54,266 bases of DNA, taken from Actinomycetota bacterium. Its GTDB lineage: Bacteria > Actinomycetota > Acidimicrobiia > Acidimicrobiales > Ilumatobacteraceae. Where the stretch lies: positions 1 through 54,266 of the forward strand of contig WLJO01000013.1 in assembly GCA_009701715.1 (NCBI GenBank). Reading direction: 5' to 3'. The number at the start of each line of letters is the position of its first letter. The first letter of the stretch is position 1. Position numbers and translations under genes: made by a program. Of the stretch, positions 45,479 to 54,233 are shown piece after piece. Under the pieces are notes generated by a model that saw nothing but the letters and a program-made list of their open reading frames with translations, did no database searches and was not told the DNA's origin.

Positions 45479-48196
45479 CTAACGGGTGTTGCGGGTACGG
45501 GCAGAGATGAACTTGCGGGCCTCCTCGGCGACCAGCACGCTGCTGGCCACCGCGATGCACACGAACCACTGGGCGAGGCTGATCGACATGGTGTCGAACA
45601 GGCTCTGCATCGGGCCGAAATGCGTGACGCCGACCTGCAGGAGGAGCACGGCGGCAAGCGAGACCCACAGCCAACGGTTCCGCAGGGTCGAGCGCCTGAA
45701 CACGCTGCGCGTGTCGTGGCGGGCATTGAGGATGTTGAAGAACTGGAAGAGCACGAAGGTGTTGAATGCCATCGTCCCAGCGATCGAGGCCGTGCCTGCG
45801 CTGAGTGCGGGCCCGGGTGCGAACTCGAGCACGAGGAGCGTGCCGACGGCCATCACCAGGGCGGAGAGCCCGACGCTGGCCCAGCGGCCGCGCGTCAGGA
45901 TCCGCTCGTCTGCCGGTCGCGGTGCCGCGTGCATCGCGTCCGGTTCTTCTGCGTCAAGACCGAGCGCCATGGCCGGGGGGCCGTCCATGATGAGGTTGAC
46001 CCAGAGGATTGCTACGGCAGTGAACGGCTTGCCGCTCGCGATGCCGATTATCGACGCAAGCAGGAACAGCACGGCGAACCCGAGCGTTGTGCTGAGCTGG
46101 AAGCGGACGAACTTCACAATGTTGGCGTAGATCGCCCGCCCCCGCCCGACGGCGCTGACGATCGTGGCGAAGTTGTCGTCGGCCAGCACCATGGTGGCGG
46201 CCTCCTTGCTCACATCCGTTCCGGTGATCCCCATGGCGATACCGAGGTCCGCCTGCTTGAGTGCCGGCGCGTCGTTCACCCCGTCACCGGTCATGGCAAC
46301 CACGTGGCCCCGGTGCTGCAGGATGCGGACGAGCCGCAGCTTGTGCTCGGGAGAGACACGGGCGAACACCGCAACCTCGTCCACGCGCTCGGCGAGTTCC
46401 TCGTCGCTCATCGCCTCGAGGTCTGCGCCCGACAGCACGTCTCCCTCGAGGCCCAGTTCCCGAGCGATGGCGGTGGCGGTGGACGCGTGGTCTCCCGTGA
46501 TCATCTTCACGGCGATACCAGCCCGGTGCGCCTGCACGATCGCGTCCCTTGCCTCTGCCCGTGCGGGGTCGACGATTCCGACCAACGCGAGGAGCGTGAG
46601 GTCACGGACGAGGCCCATCGGCTCGCCCCCGCTTGACTGGAACTCCTGCCAGGCGTCGAGCGGCAGTTCCCGCTGGGCGATGGCCAGCACGCGGTATCCG
46701 TTGTCGCCGAGGCGGCTGTTGTGCGCCTCGAGCACAGCGCGGTGCTCGTTGATGTCCACGGCGGCGCCCGAACGGTCGATGACGCTCGTGGTGCGTGCGA
46801 GGAGCACGTCGGGGGCGCCCTTGACGAGGACCCGCACCATCACGTCGCCGTTGCTGTCGGCGAGCTCGTGCACCGTCGCCATGAACTTGTGCGTCGAGTC
46901 GAACGGCACCTCCGCAATCCGCGGATGCCGGGTGCGTAGCGGGCCGGCCTCTACGCCGCCCTTCGCGGCGAGCGCCACGAGCGCTCCCTCCGTCGGGTCG
47001 CCGACCAACTGCCAGTCGTTCTCGTTGCGCCGGATCTCGGCATCGTTGCAGAGGACCATCGCGACGAGTGCAGTATCGAGCCCAACGGGGTCGTCGTCGT
47101 TCTTGCGGCGGATCTCCCCCTCCGGGGAGTACCCGAGGCCGCTCACCGCATGCTCGTGCAACTGCGTAACCAGCTCCACAGCGGTCATCTCGTTGAGCGT
47201 CAGCGTTCCGGTCTTGTCGCTGCAGATCACGGTTGCGCAGCCGAGCGTCTCGACCGAGGCGAGTCGCTTCACGATGGCGTTGCGCTTGGCGAGCTTGGAG
47301 ACCCCGACGGCGAGCGTGACAACGGTGACGGCGGGCAGTCCCTCGGGGATGGCGGCGACCGCGAGCGCTACCGAGGTGAGGATCACCTTGCTCAGGGGCT
47401 CTCCGCGGATCAGCCCGATGATGAAGACAACGGCGACGATGCCCATGGCGAGCTTGGCGACGCTGTTGGCCAGACCGTGGAGCTGTTTCTGCAACGGCGT
47501 GTCACCCGGCTCGGTTTCCCTGAGCAACGTTGCCAGTCGACCGATCTGGGTCTGCATCCCGGTGCCGGTTGCCACGAACTCGCCGCGCCCGCGGGTGATT
47601 GCGCTGTTCATGAACACCATGCCGCTTCGGTCGCCGAGCGGGACCGACTCGTCGGTGGGCCCGCCCACGGCCTTGACCACCGGCGTGCTCTCGCCGGTGA
47701 GCGCGGACTCTGCTGCCTCAAGATTCGCTGCGGAGATCAGCCGCCCGTCAGCCGGCACCCGATCACCAGCCTCGAGCAGCACGATGTCGCCGGGTACGAC
47801 CTCGCGGGACTCGACGTACAGCAGCGAGCCGTCCCGGCGGACCCGGGCTCGGGAGGTCATCGAGTTCCGAAGTGCGTCAACCGACTTCTCGGCGCGCTGT
47901 TCCTGCAGGAAACCGATCACCACGTTGAGGACAACGACGGTGAGGACGATCGCCGGGGTCTTGAGCTCTCCCGACACGAGCCAGGCGACGACGGCGGCCG
48001 TGATGAGGAGCAGGATGAGCCTGTCGGTGAAACCGGCGAGCAGGCGCCGCCATGCGGGCACACCGGCCGCGGCTACGAGTTCGTTCGGCCCGTGGGAGTC
48101 GAGGCGGAGCGCTGCTTCCTGCGTGGAGAGCCCAAGCGAAGCATCACCACTGTTCGGTGCGGTTTCAGCGGGGAGGTTGGAAGCGGCAGCGCTCAC
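45479..48196 (-). CDS. P-type cation ATPase, Ca2+-transporting (P2A-like)
   Basis: 905 residues from the GTG at 48196, chosen because GAAGGAA lies 5 bp upstream. The actuator motif is ALTGESTPV. The TM4 ion-binding motif is AAIPEGLPAV, as in Ca2+-ATPases. The phosphorylation site DKTGTLTLNE is at about 327; the nucleotide domain has KGAPDVLLA; the hinge is MTGDGVNDAPALKQADLGIA; and TM6 WVNLIMDGPPA has the Asn/Asp ligands. It likely pumps Ca2+ (or Mn2+) out of the cell. About ten membrane segments. Confidence 0.9.
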   Translation of the reverse strand: MSAAASNLPAETAPNSGDASLGLSTQEAALRLDSHGPNELVAAAGVPAWRRLLAGFTDRLILLLITAAVVAWLVSGELKTPAIVLTVVVLNVVIGFLQEQRAEKSVDALRNSMTSRARVRRDGSLLYVESREVVPGDIVLLEAGDRVPADGRLISAANLEAAESALTGESTPVVKAVGGPTDESVPLGDRSGMVFMNSAITRGRGEFVATGTGMQTQIGRLATLLRETEPGDTPLQKQLHGLANSVAKLAMGIVAVVFIIGLIRGEPLSKVILTSVALAVAAIPEGLPAVTVVTLAVGVSKLAKRNAIVKRLASVETLGCATVICSDKTGTLTLNEMTAVELVTQLHEHAVSGLGYSPEGEIRRKNDDDPVGLDTALVAMVLCNDAEIRRNENDWQLVGDPTEGALVALAAKGGVEAGPLRTRHPRIAEVPFDSTHKFMATVHELADSNGDVMVRVLVKGAPDVLLARTTSVIDRSGAAVDINEHRAVLEAHNSRLGDNGYRVLAIAQRELPLDAWQEFQSSGGEPMGLVRDLTLLALVGIVDPARAEARDAIVQAHRAGIAVKMITGDHASTATAIARELGLEGDVLSGADLEAMSDEELAERVDEVAVFARVSPEHKLRLVRILQHRGHVVAMTGDGVNDAPALKQADLGIAMGITGTDVSKEAATMVLADDNFATIVSAVGRGRAIYANIVKFVRFQLSTTLGFAVLFLLASIIGIASGKPFTAVAILWVNLIMDGPPAMALGLDAEEPDAMHAAPRPADERILTRGRWASVGLSALVMAVGTLLVLEFAPGPALSAGTASIAGTMAFNTFVLFQFFNILNARHDTRSVFRRSTLRNRWLWVSLAAVLLLQVGVTHFGPMQSLFDTMSISLAQWFVCIAVASSVLVAEEARKFISARTRNTR

Positions 48197-48314
48197 GAGG
48201 GTTCCTTCGGTCAAACGACGATGTTCGTTTTCCGAAGGTCTTTCCCGGCCCAACTAGCTGGACCCACTGCAACCGGGTGTTTCCACCGTGATGACGACTG
48301 CAATGCGGAGGAAT

Positions 48315-48337
48315 ACTCCCCTTCTTGGATGGGGAGT
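48315..48337 (-). terminator. Terminator-like hairpin downstream of sufU
   Basis: ACTCCCC/GGGGAGT, a perfect 7-bp stem with a 9-nt loop, lies in the 201-bp gap between the sufU stop and the ATPase start, all on minus. A smaller stem ATCAGC/GCTGAT (48369-48383) is nearer sufU. No other feature is seen in this gap. Confidence 0.45.
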
Positions 48338-48397
48338 TTACGGCACCCAGAAACACTTTCCACTCATGATCAGCGGGGCTGATGGGTGGGAAGGTCC

Positions 48398-48838
48398 TCA
48401 GGCGCCGGCTTCGTCCATCGCCTGAGCGAGCGTTGTCCACGCGAGGGTCGCGCACTTGATCCTTACGGGGAACTTCACGACACCCTGGAGTGCTTCAAGG
48501 TCTCCGAGGTTCACGTCCTCCGGTTCCCCGTCGACGTCGAGGCCCATCATGCGCCGGAATGCATCGAGCACCCGGTGTGCATCGGCGACGGGTTTGCCTT
48601 TCACGGCCTGGGTCATCATCGACGCGGAGGACTGGCTGATTGAACAGCCCTGGCCGCCAACTTTCACGTCCCTCACGACACCGTCCTCGACGAGGAGGTA
48701 CACTTGGATCTCATCGCCGCACAGCGGATTGTGACCCTGGGCCACGACTGCCGGCGGTGTCTCGAGCGCACCACGGTTCCGCGGGGTGCGGTAGTGGTCG
48801 AGGATGATCTCCCTATAGAGGTCTTCGAGTCCGGGCAC
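48398..48838 (-). CDS. sufU: SufU-type Fe-S assembly/sulfur-transfer protein
   Basis: 146 residues. LYREIILDHYRTPRNRG is the N-terminal signature. The zinc/sulfur-transfer ligands are Cys40 (NPLCGDE, with Asp42), Cys65 (GQGCSIS) and Cys129 (RIKCATLAW). An inserted region between the second and third Cys is longer than in IscU, as in SufU. It accepts sulfur from SufS and activates it. It starts 15 bp after the sufS stop in the order sufC-sufS-sufU. Confidence 0.93.
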   Translation of the reverse strand: MPGLEDLYREIILDHYRTPRNRGALETPPAVVAQGHNPLCGDEIQVYLLVEDGVVRDVKVGGQGCSISQSSASMMTQAVKGKPVADAHRVLDAFRRMMGLDVDGEPEDVNLGDLEALQGVVKFPVRIKCATLAWTTLAQAMDEAGA

Positions 48839-48853
48839 AGCAGGTCCTTTCGA

Positions 48854-50086
48854 TCAGAAACCGAAGATATCGGTGGCCGAGTCGAGGGCGTCCGCCAGTG
48901 CGTCGGCGTCGCTCTCGTCGTTGTAGATATAAAAACTCGCCCGGGTGGTGGCGGGTGTACCGAGGATCCGCATGAGCGGCTTGGCGCAGTGGTGGCCGGC
49001 ACGAACGCACACATTCGTCTGGTCCAGCACCTGGCTGACGTCGTGTGGGTGGATGCCGCGGAAGTCGAACGACAGGGTGGCCCCGCGGACCTCGATGTTG
49101 TCGGGACCGTAGATGTGTATGTCGTCGCCGAATCGATCCTTCAGCAGGTTCAGGGCGTACACGGTGAGGTCCATCTCATGCTGGCGGATCTCGGCCATGC
49201 CGATCGACTCGAGGTACTCGATCGCCGCACCGAGGCCGACTGCTTCGATGATGGGTGGGGTGCCCGCCTCGAACTTGGCAGGCAGTTCGGCGGTGTCGAA
49301 CCCATCGAGCCGCACGTCGCTGATCATGTTGCCGCCGCCGAGGAAGGGTGGCATGGCGTCCAGCAGTGCCTCATGGGCCCACAGCACCCCGATGCCCGTG
49401 GGCCCGCACAGCTTGTGCGAGGAGAACGCGAGGAAGTCTGCACCCATGGCGCTCACGTCGGTCGCATGGTGCGGGACGTACTGGCAGCCGTCCACGATCG
49501 CGATCGCTCCGGCCGCGTGTGCGGCATCCGTGAGGCGACGCACCGGCGTGATGGTGCCGAGCACGTTGGACATCGCGGTGAACGAGAAGGCCTTGACCCC
49601 TACGAGCAGGCGATCAAGATCCGTGAGGTCCAGCTGCCCGTCTGTGGTGAGCGGCACCCAACGGATGGCGAAACCCTTCTCTGCCTGGAGCATCTGCCAC
49701 GGCACGATGTTGGCATGATGCTCCATGTGGGTAAGCAGCACCGCGTCCTCGCTCGACAGGTTGGCGCGGCCCCATGACTGCACCACGAGGTTGAGGGCCT
49801 CCGTGGCGTTCTTCGTGAAGATGACCTCGTGGGGCTTGCGGGCGTTGATGAATCGCTGTGTGACGGCCCGGGCCCGCTCGTAGCAATCGTTCGACTCGGC
49901 AGCGAGTCGGTACGAACTGCGGTTCACCGGCGCGTACGAATTACGCATGAACTCGGCCATCGCTTCGATGACCTGTCGGGGCTTCTGGGTGGAGTTAGCC
50001 GAGTCAAGGAACACGAGCCGTTTGCCGTCGATCATGCGATCGAGGATCGGGAAGTCGCCCTTGATCGTTGCGGCGTGCAGGCCCAT
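48854..50086 (-). CDS. sufS: Cysteine desulfurase SufS
   Basis: 410 residues from the ATG at 50086. KGDFPILDRMIDGKRLVFLD opens the protein. PLP Lys225 is in FSSHKLCGPTGIG, HMEHHANIVPW lies at 120-130, and the active-site Cys367 is in RAGHHCAKPLM. The short loop around the Cys identifies group II (SufS) desulfurases, which need SufU. A longer frame reaching 50410 runs inside sufC and is an artefact. The gene begins 13 bp after the sufC stop. Confidence 0.95.
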   Translation of the reverse strand: MGLHAATIKGDFPILDRMIDGKRLVFLDSANSTQKPRQVIEAMAEFMRNSYAPVNRSSYRLAAESNDCYERARAVTQRFINARKPHEVIFTKNATEALNLVVQSWGRANLSSEDAVLLTHMEHHANIVPWQMLQAEKGFAIRWVPLTTDGQLDLTDLDRLLVGVKAFSFTAMSNVLGTITPVRRLTDAAHAAGAIAIVDGCQYVPHHATDVSAMGADFLAFSSHKLCGPTGIGVLWAHEALLDAMPPFLGGGNMISDVRLDGFDTAELPAKFEAGTPPIIEAVGLGAAIEYLESIGMAEIRQHEMDLTVYALNLLKDRFGDDIHIYGPDNIEVRGATLSFDFRGIHPHDVSQVLDQTNVCVRAGHHCAKPLMRILGTPATTRASFYIYNDESDADALADALDSATDIFGF

Positions 50087-50099
50087 GGTGCAGTGTCCC

Positions 50100-50882
50100 T
50101 CAGTCGGCCCCGCGGAAGGCTTCGTAGCCGTCCCGCTCGAGGCGTTCGGCAAGCTCCATGCCGCCGGAGGCAACGATACGACCCGCCACCATGATGTGCA
50201 CGAAGTCCGGCTGTAGCTCGTCGAGCAGGCGCTGGTAGTGCGTGATGAGTAGGATTCCGAGCTGCGAGCGGTCCTTGCGGATCTCACGGATGCCGGTGGC
50301 GACAACCCGCAGCGCGTCGATGTCGAGCCCGGAGTCGGTCTCGTCGAGGATCGCGAGTTCGGGCTCGAGGATCGCCATCTGCATGATCTCGTTGCGCTTC
50401 TTCTCGCCACCGGAGAACCCCTCGTTCAGGTACCGGTCAACGAAGGACGAGTCCATGCCGAGGCGCTTCATCCAGTCCATGGTGGCGAGGCGCAGTTCGA
50501 GCACTGAGAGGTCAATGCCCTTGCGGGCAGACAGGGCCTGTCGGAGGAACTGGATGACCGAGACGCCCTGGATCTCCTGCGGGTACTGGAACGCGAGGAA
50601 CATGCCGCTCTTGGCCCGTACATCGGTGGGCCACTCGGTGACGTCGTCGCCGTCGTACAGGATGCGGCCGCTGGTGACCTCGTACGCCGGGTTGCCGAGC
50701 AGGGTGTTGGCGAGGGTGGACTTGCCCGAGCCGTTGGGCCCCATGATTGCGTGCACCTCGCCGCGGCGAACCACGAGATCGAGCCCCTTCAGGATGTCGG
50801 CACCGGGGTCGGCGCCCTCCTCTGGTGTCGGTCGGGCATGGAGGTCCTCAATGCGCAGCAGGTCGGCAGCCGTGTCGGTCAC
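50100..50882 (-). CDS. sufC: SufC ATPase, paralogue 2
   Basis: 260 residues. Walker A is GPNGSGKST, Q-loop FQYPQEIQGVSVIQFLRQAL, signature FSGGEKKRNE, Walker B LAILDETDSGLDIDALR (canonical SufC), and H-loop ITHYQRL. An acidic insert PTPEEGADPGAD lies between strands 1 and 2. It heads a sufC-sufS-sufU unit on minus. It is clearly homologous to, but well diverged from, the sufC at 42449; of the two it has the more canonical Walker B. Having two sufC genes within 8 kb is unusual. Confidence 0.95.
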   Translation of the reverse strand: MTDTAADLLRIEDLHARPTPEEGADPGADILKGLDLVVRRGEVHAIMGPNGSGKSTLANTLLGNPAYEVTSGRILYDGDDVTEWPTDVRAKSGMFLAFQYPQEIQGVSVIQFLRQALSARKGIDLSVLELRLATMDWMKRLGMDSSFVDRYLNEGFSGGEKKRNEIMQMAILEPELAILDETDSGLDIDALRVVATGIREIRKDRSQLGILLITHYQRLLDELQPDFVHIMVAGRIVASGGMELAERLERDGYEAFRGAD

Positions 50883-50902
50883 GCTCCTCAGTCTATTTCC
50901 GG

Positions 50903-50935
50903 CCCGGGATTTCCACTATCCGCGTAGGGGAAACG
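50903..50935. promoter_or_regulatory. Shared suf-region element, copies 3 and 4 (upstream of sufC 2)
   Basis: Minus strand 50903-50919 reads ATAGTGGAAATCCCGGG, 20 bp before the sufC ATG. Plus strand 50924-50935 reads GTAGGGGAAACG. The two copies face each other, giving a symmetric site close to the start codon, consistent with repression or promoter control. Confidence 0.55.
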
Positions 50936-50954
50936 TCTGGGGGCGTGCGGCGGG

Positions 50955-51443
50955 TCAGTTCCCGGAGCACAGACGGGACCAGAGTGCCCGGTAGGAGGGG
51001 TATTCGAGCGCGTCGCTGGCGTAGCCAGCCTCCACCAGCGCCCGGTGGCACTCGGGGAGATTCCGGAACGGGATGCCGCTGTCGACGTGGTGGGCGAGGT
51101 GCCAGCCGATGCGGTACGGCAGCAGCCAGAGCAGCGGGTACATGAGCGGGTGCCCGAACAAGGTCATCAGCACCGCGAGCACGATCTGCACGAGCACGAT
51201 CTTCAGGAACGTGAGGCGCACCCTCCATCGGCCAACAACGTCGTTGGCCACCTTGTTGCTAAACAGCAGGCGATGCGCAGCCTCGTGCATGAGCGACGCG
51301 AACTGGGCGTTGGTACGTCCGAGCAGCAACACGGCGACGAACCATGCAGGCGGCCACCACGCCCACGGCGTGGTCCACGCTGCAGCCCGCAGGATCGCCA
51401 CCGTCTGGACACAGGTCGACACGACAGACAGCGCATTGCGCAC
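50955..51443 (-). pseudogene. Fatty acid desaturase remnant with internal deletions
   Basis: 162 codons from a GTG at 51443, but family-like sequence (RFREELRRIPN) continues in frame upstream to about 51482 with no start codon. The first His box HEAAHRLLFSNK and the last, GWHLAHHVDSGIPFRNLP, are present. The middle HxxHH box and the HGG region that lie between them in membrane desaturases (about 320-350 residues) are missing, apart from one hydrophobic segment (IVLVQIVLAVLMTLFGHPLM). At least two in-frame deletions explain this. Without the middle His box the di-iron site cannot form. Confidence 0.7.
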
Positions 51444-51525
51444 GTTGGGGATGCGGCGCAGTTCCTCGCGGAATCTCGGTGTGGCGCTTGTGCCTTGGTG
51501 TGCGGCGCGGTGGCAGGATAGGCCT

Positions 51526-52257
51526 ATGGATCACCAGCAGAACTGCGCAATCGCCGCCACGCTCATCGATCGCATGGCAGGGCTGCTGAGCGAGGCAGAC
51601 CTGTCGACCCCGGTCCCCACGTGTCCGGGATGGGATCTCGCACGGTTGATCACCCACGTGGGCGGCATTCACCGTTGGGCGGTCCAGTTGGTGGAGGCCC
51701 GGGCCCAGGAGCGGGTCGCACCTACCAAGGGCGAACGCGGCGACGATCTTGTTGCGTGGCTGGCGGCAGGTGCCCTCCCCGTTGCTGGTCTCGTCACTGC
51801 GGACCCGAACGACCGCATGTGGTCGTGGGGCAAGGAGCAGACGGTGGGCTTCTGGACCCGACGCCTCGTCCACGAGACAGCCGTGCACTACGCGGATGCG
51901 GCGATCGCGCTCGGCGTGGACCCGCAGATCGAGGCACCCATCGCCGTTGACGGCATTGACGAGAGCCTCGGGAATCTTCCGTTCGCTACATGGTCGCCCA
52001 CGGTCGCGAACCTGCGCGGCACCGATTCCATCCACCTGCACGGCACCGACACCGAGGGTGCCGAGTGGATGATCCAGATGAACGACAGCGGCTACACGTT
52101 CAATCATTCGCACGGCAAGGGATCGGTGGCGGTGCGCGGTACAGCGGTGGATCTCTACCTGCTGCTGCAGGGTCGCGGATCGCTGGACAGCGGCCGCTTC
52201 GAGGTGTTCGGCGACCGCGCCGTTATTGACTTCTGGCTGGCGAATGCATCGACGTGA
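51526..52257 (+). CDS. Maleylpyruvate isomerase-family, mycothiol-dependent-type protein
   Basis: 243 residues from the ATG at 51526. The DinB-like four-helix N-terminal domain has VPTCPGWDLARLITHVGGIH (metal-binding His of the mycothiol-dependent family) and LVHETAVHYADAAIALG (second His pair). A C-terminal SCP-like domain follows (GTAVDLYLLLQGRG). These proteins use mycothiol and a divalent metal; the substrate is unknown. A longer in-frame extension into the desaturase region is rejected. Its stop abuts the stop of the convergent ligase. Confidence 0.85.
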   Translation: MDHQQNCAIAATLIDRMAGLLSEADLSTPVPTCPGWDLARLITHVGGIHRWAVQLVEARAQERVAPTKGERGDDLVAWLAAGALPVAGLVTADPNDRMWSWGKEQTVGFWTRRLVHETAVHYADAAIALGVDPQIEAPIAVDGIDESLGNLPFATWSPTVANLRGTDSIHLHGTDTEGAEWMIQMNDSGYTFNHSHGKGSVAVRGTAVDLYLLLQGRGSLDSGRFEVFGDRAVIDFWLANAST

Positions 52258-53700
52258 TCAGCTTCGTTCGGCGCGCAAGGCGGAGCGGCGCACCTTGCCA
52301 GCGTCGTCCCGCACGGCCTCGCTCGTGTACTCGAAGGTACGCGGGATCTTGTAGCGCACGAGGCGCTCGGCAAGGAACGTACGCAGTTCATCGTCGGTGA
52401 CGGGGGACACCGTCTGAACGACGGCGTGGATCCGATTGCCGAGGTCGTCGTCGGGAATGCCCACCACGGCGCACGAGCGCACGGCGGGGTGCTCGTCGAT
52501 GGCAGCCTCCACCTCGGCCGGGTAGATGTTGGCACCACCCGAGAGGATCATGTCGCTCCTGCGGTCGCCGAGATACAGGTAACCCTCCCCGTCGAAATGG
52601 CCCATGTCGCCAAGGCTCTCCCAGCCGTCGGGGGAGAGGCGGGCATCAGCGCCCACGTACCGGTAGGTCGGGTTGGCCGACAGCGAGCGCATGAACACCT
52701 CGCCCTCGTTGCCGATGGGCACCTCCACGAAGGTCTCCGGGTCGAGGACCTTCATCTCGCCGACGAGACAGCGACCGACCGAACCCCTGTGTGTGAGCCA
52801 CTCGTCGCCACGGATGATGGTGATCGCCTGCGCCTCGGTGCCGGCGTACAGCTCCCAGATCCTCTCGCCGCCGAGCCATTCGATCCACGCCTGCTTCAGC
52901 CACGGTGGGCACGGCGCCGCCATGTGCCACACGGTTTCGAGCGACGAGAGGTCGTAGCGATTGCGCACGTCGTCGGGCAGGCGCCAGATACGCAGCATCA
53001 TCGTTGGCACGAGCAACAACCAGTCGGCGCGGTGGCGCTGGATCTCCGCAAGGGTGCTCTCGGCATCGAACTTCTCGAGGATGCTGATGTGATTGCCGTG
53101 GAACAGCGCTTGCGTGGAGAAGCCGAACGGAGCGTTGTGATAGAGCGGCCCCGGCACGCACACGCTGCCGTCCACCTTGATGCCCTGCGCTGTCTGACCT
53201 TCGTTCACCACACCGGGGTCGCCCGACACGATGAGTTTGGGGCGACCGGTGGAGCCACCCGATGTCGGCGCCTTCCACGTCGGGGACACGACATCGGCAA
53301 GCTCGGTGTCCGCGTACTTGCTGTCTGGCTCCCAGCCGACCGGGATCACGGTGAAGCCCGGGTGCTTTGCTGGATCGGCACCGACAACGAGTGCGGGTTG
53401 TGCAAGGTCGACGATCGCCTGGCGCTCGCGATCGGGGAGACGGTGCGAGATCGGTTGGGGCACTGCACCGAGTTTCCATGCGGCAATCGCGACCTCATAG
53501 AACGCAATCGAATTAGGAAGGCCGATGGTGACGTAGCTGCCGGCCGTCACGCCTAGGTCCGCAAAGGCTCGGGCCAAGCGATTGGTCCGGAGATCGAGGT
53601 CGCGGCGGGTCATGGTGCTGTCGCCACAGGTGATCGCCGGCCGGTGAGGGTCCGCGGCGGCTTTGGAGCTGATTGCACGACTGATCGAGAGCTGTCCCAT
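52258..53700 (-). CDS. AMP-dependent (acyl-CoA) synthetase/ligase
   Basis: 480 residues from the ATG at 53700. The phosphate-binding loop is a degenerate APTSGGSTGRPKLI. The adenine site is ELYAGTEAQAITI, followed by ESLGDMGHFDGEGYLYLGDR (ribose Asp) and the hinge DRRSDMILSGGANIYPAEVE. The C-terminal Lys region (RTFEYTSEAVRDDAGKVRR) carries the catalytic Lys in GKVRR. It activates a carboxylic acid as acyl-AMP, usually to form acyl-CoA. The substrate is unknown. A GTAGGGGAAACG element lies 17 bp upstream of its start. Confidence 0.88.
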   Translation of the reverse strand: MGQLSISRAISSKAAADPHRPAITCGDSTMTRRDLDLRTNRLARAFADLGVTAGSYVTIGLPNSIAFYEVAIAAWKLGAVPQPISHRLPDRERQAIVDLAQPALVVGADPAKHPGFTVIPVGWEPDSKYADTELADVVSPTWKAPTSGGSTGRPKLIVSGDPGVVNEGQTAQGIKVDGSVCVPGPLYHNAPFGFSTQALFHGNHISILEKFDAESTLAEIQRHRADWLLLVPTMMLRIWRLPDDVRNRYDLSSLETVWHMAAPCPPWLKQAWIEWLGGERIWELYAGTEAQAITIIRGDEWLTHRGSVGRCLVGEMKVLDPETFVEVPIGNEGEVFMRSLSANPTYRYVGADARLSPDGWESLGDMGHFDGEGYLYLGDRRSDMILSGGANIYPAEVEAAIDEHPAVRSCAVVGIPDDDLGNRIHAVVQTVSPVTDDELRTFLAERLVRYKIPRTFEYTSEAVRDDAGKVRRSALRAERS

Positions 53701-53717
53701 GGGCGGGGGACTGTACT

Positions 53718-53729
53718 CGTTTCCCCTAC
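53718..53729 (-). promoter_or_regulatory. Short copy of the suf-region element upstream of the AMP-ligase
   Basis: GTAGGGGAAACG on minus, identical to the plus-strand half-site at 50924-50935. It lies between the ligase start (53700) and the pilin promoter. It could serve either gene or be chance; 12 bp is short. Confidence 0.35.
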
Positions 53730-53774
53730 TCACGGACCGTGACCAAATCGTCACAAAAATCTTCCCGCCAGATA

Positions 53775-53803
53775 TTGCCAGAGCGTGGTGGACCAACTAC
53801 ACT
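53775..53803 (+). promoter_or_regulatory. Sigma70-type promoter of the pilin gene
   Basis: TTGCCA (-35, 53775-53780) and TACACT (-10, 53798-53803) are separated by exactly 17 bp. Transcription would start near 53810, leaving a leader of about 75 nt before the pilin ATG. Confidence 0.6.
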
Positions 53804-53809
53804 ACGTAG

Positions 53810-53885
53810 CAGTCAAGGGACACCGTCAGCGTCTCGTGGACTGAGGGTGGCAACTCCGCCACTCAACAAGTTGGAGGGAACTTAC
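53810..53885 (+). promoter_or_regulatory. Structured 5' leader of the pilin mRNA
   Basis: Three stems can form in order: CAGTC with GACTG (about 53811-53845), GGGTGGC with GCCACTC (about 53846-53865), and AAGTT-GGAGGG-AACTT. The last displays the ribosome-binding site in its loop just before the ATG. No match to a known riboswitch class was recognised. Confidence 0.4.
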
Positions 53886-54233
53886 ATGGACCGCAAAGCA
53901 CTCATCGCCAAGAAGCGCAAGGACAAGGGCTTCACGCTCATCGAATTGCTCATCGTCATCGCCATCCTCGGCATCCTCAGCACCATCGTCGTGCTGTCGG
54001 TCCGTGGTATCCAGGACCGTGGCCAGTCGTCTGCCTGCTCCAGCGACAAGAAGTCGCTCGAGACCTCTTACGAGACGGCTCTCGCCAACGGCCTCGACCT
54101 GACCACCCCGGCCTCCGCCGACGTGTCCAGCTCGCTGGTCGCCAACGGCTACCTGCACGCCGAGTCGGCCTGGTACAAGGTCGGCTCAGACGGTGCGGTG
54201 ACCGTCAAGACGGGCGTCACGACCTGCACCTGA
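53886..54233 (+). CDS. Type IV pilin-like protein
   Basis: 115 residues. A short basic leader ends KRKDKG, and the prepilin peptidase site is Gly15/Phe16. The mature N-terminus FTLIELLIVIAILGIL carries the conserved Glu at mature position 5, followed by the long hydrophobic assembly helix. The small globular part has two cysteines (SACSSDKK and a C-terminal TTCT) that could form the terminal disulfide loop of pilins. GGAGGGAA precedes the ATG. It could be a major pilin or a minor pseudopilin; assembly genes are not in the window. It is followed by a CAGCG/CGCTG hairpin at the window edge. Confidence 0.9.
   Translation: MDRKALIAKKRKDKGFTLIELLIVIAILGILSTIVVLSVRGIQDRGQSSACSSDKKSLETSYETALANGLDLTTPASADVSSSLVANGYLHAESAWYKVGSDGAVTVKTGVTTCT

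Noticed and set aside
46164-48257. A 697-codon plus-strand open frame opposite the P-type ATPase
   Set aside because: Ser/Thr/Arg-rich with no motif; the minus-strand ATPase is unambiguous.
53810-53885. A c-di-GMP (GEMM) riboswitch before the pilin gene
   Set aside because: The conserved GEMM core and tetraloop-receptor sequences are not present; only generic stems are seen.
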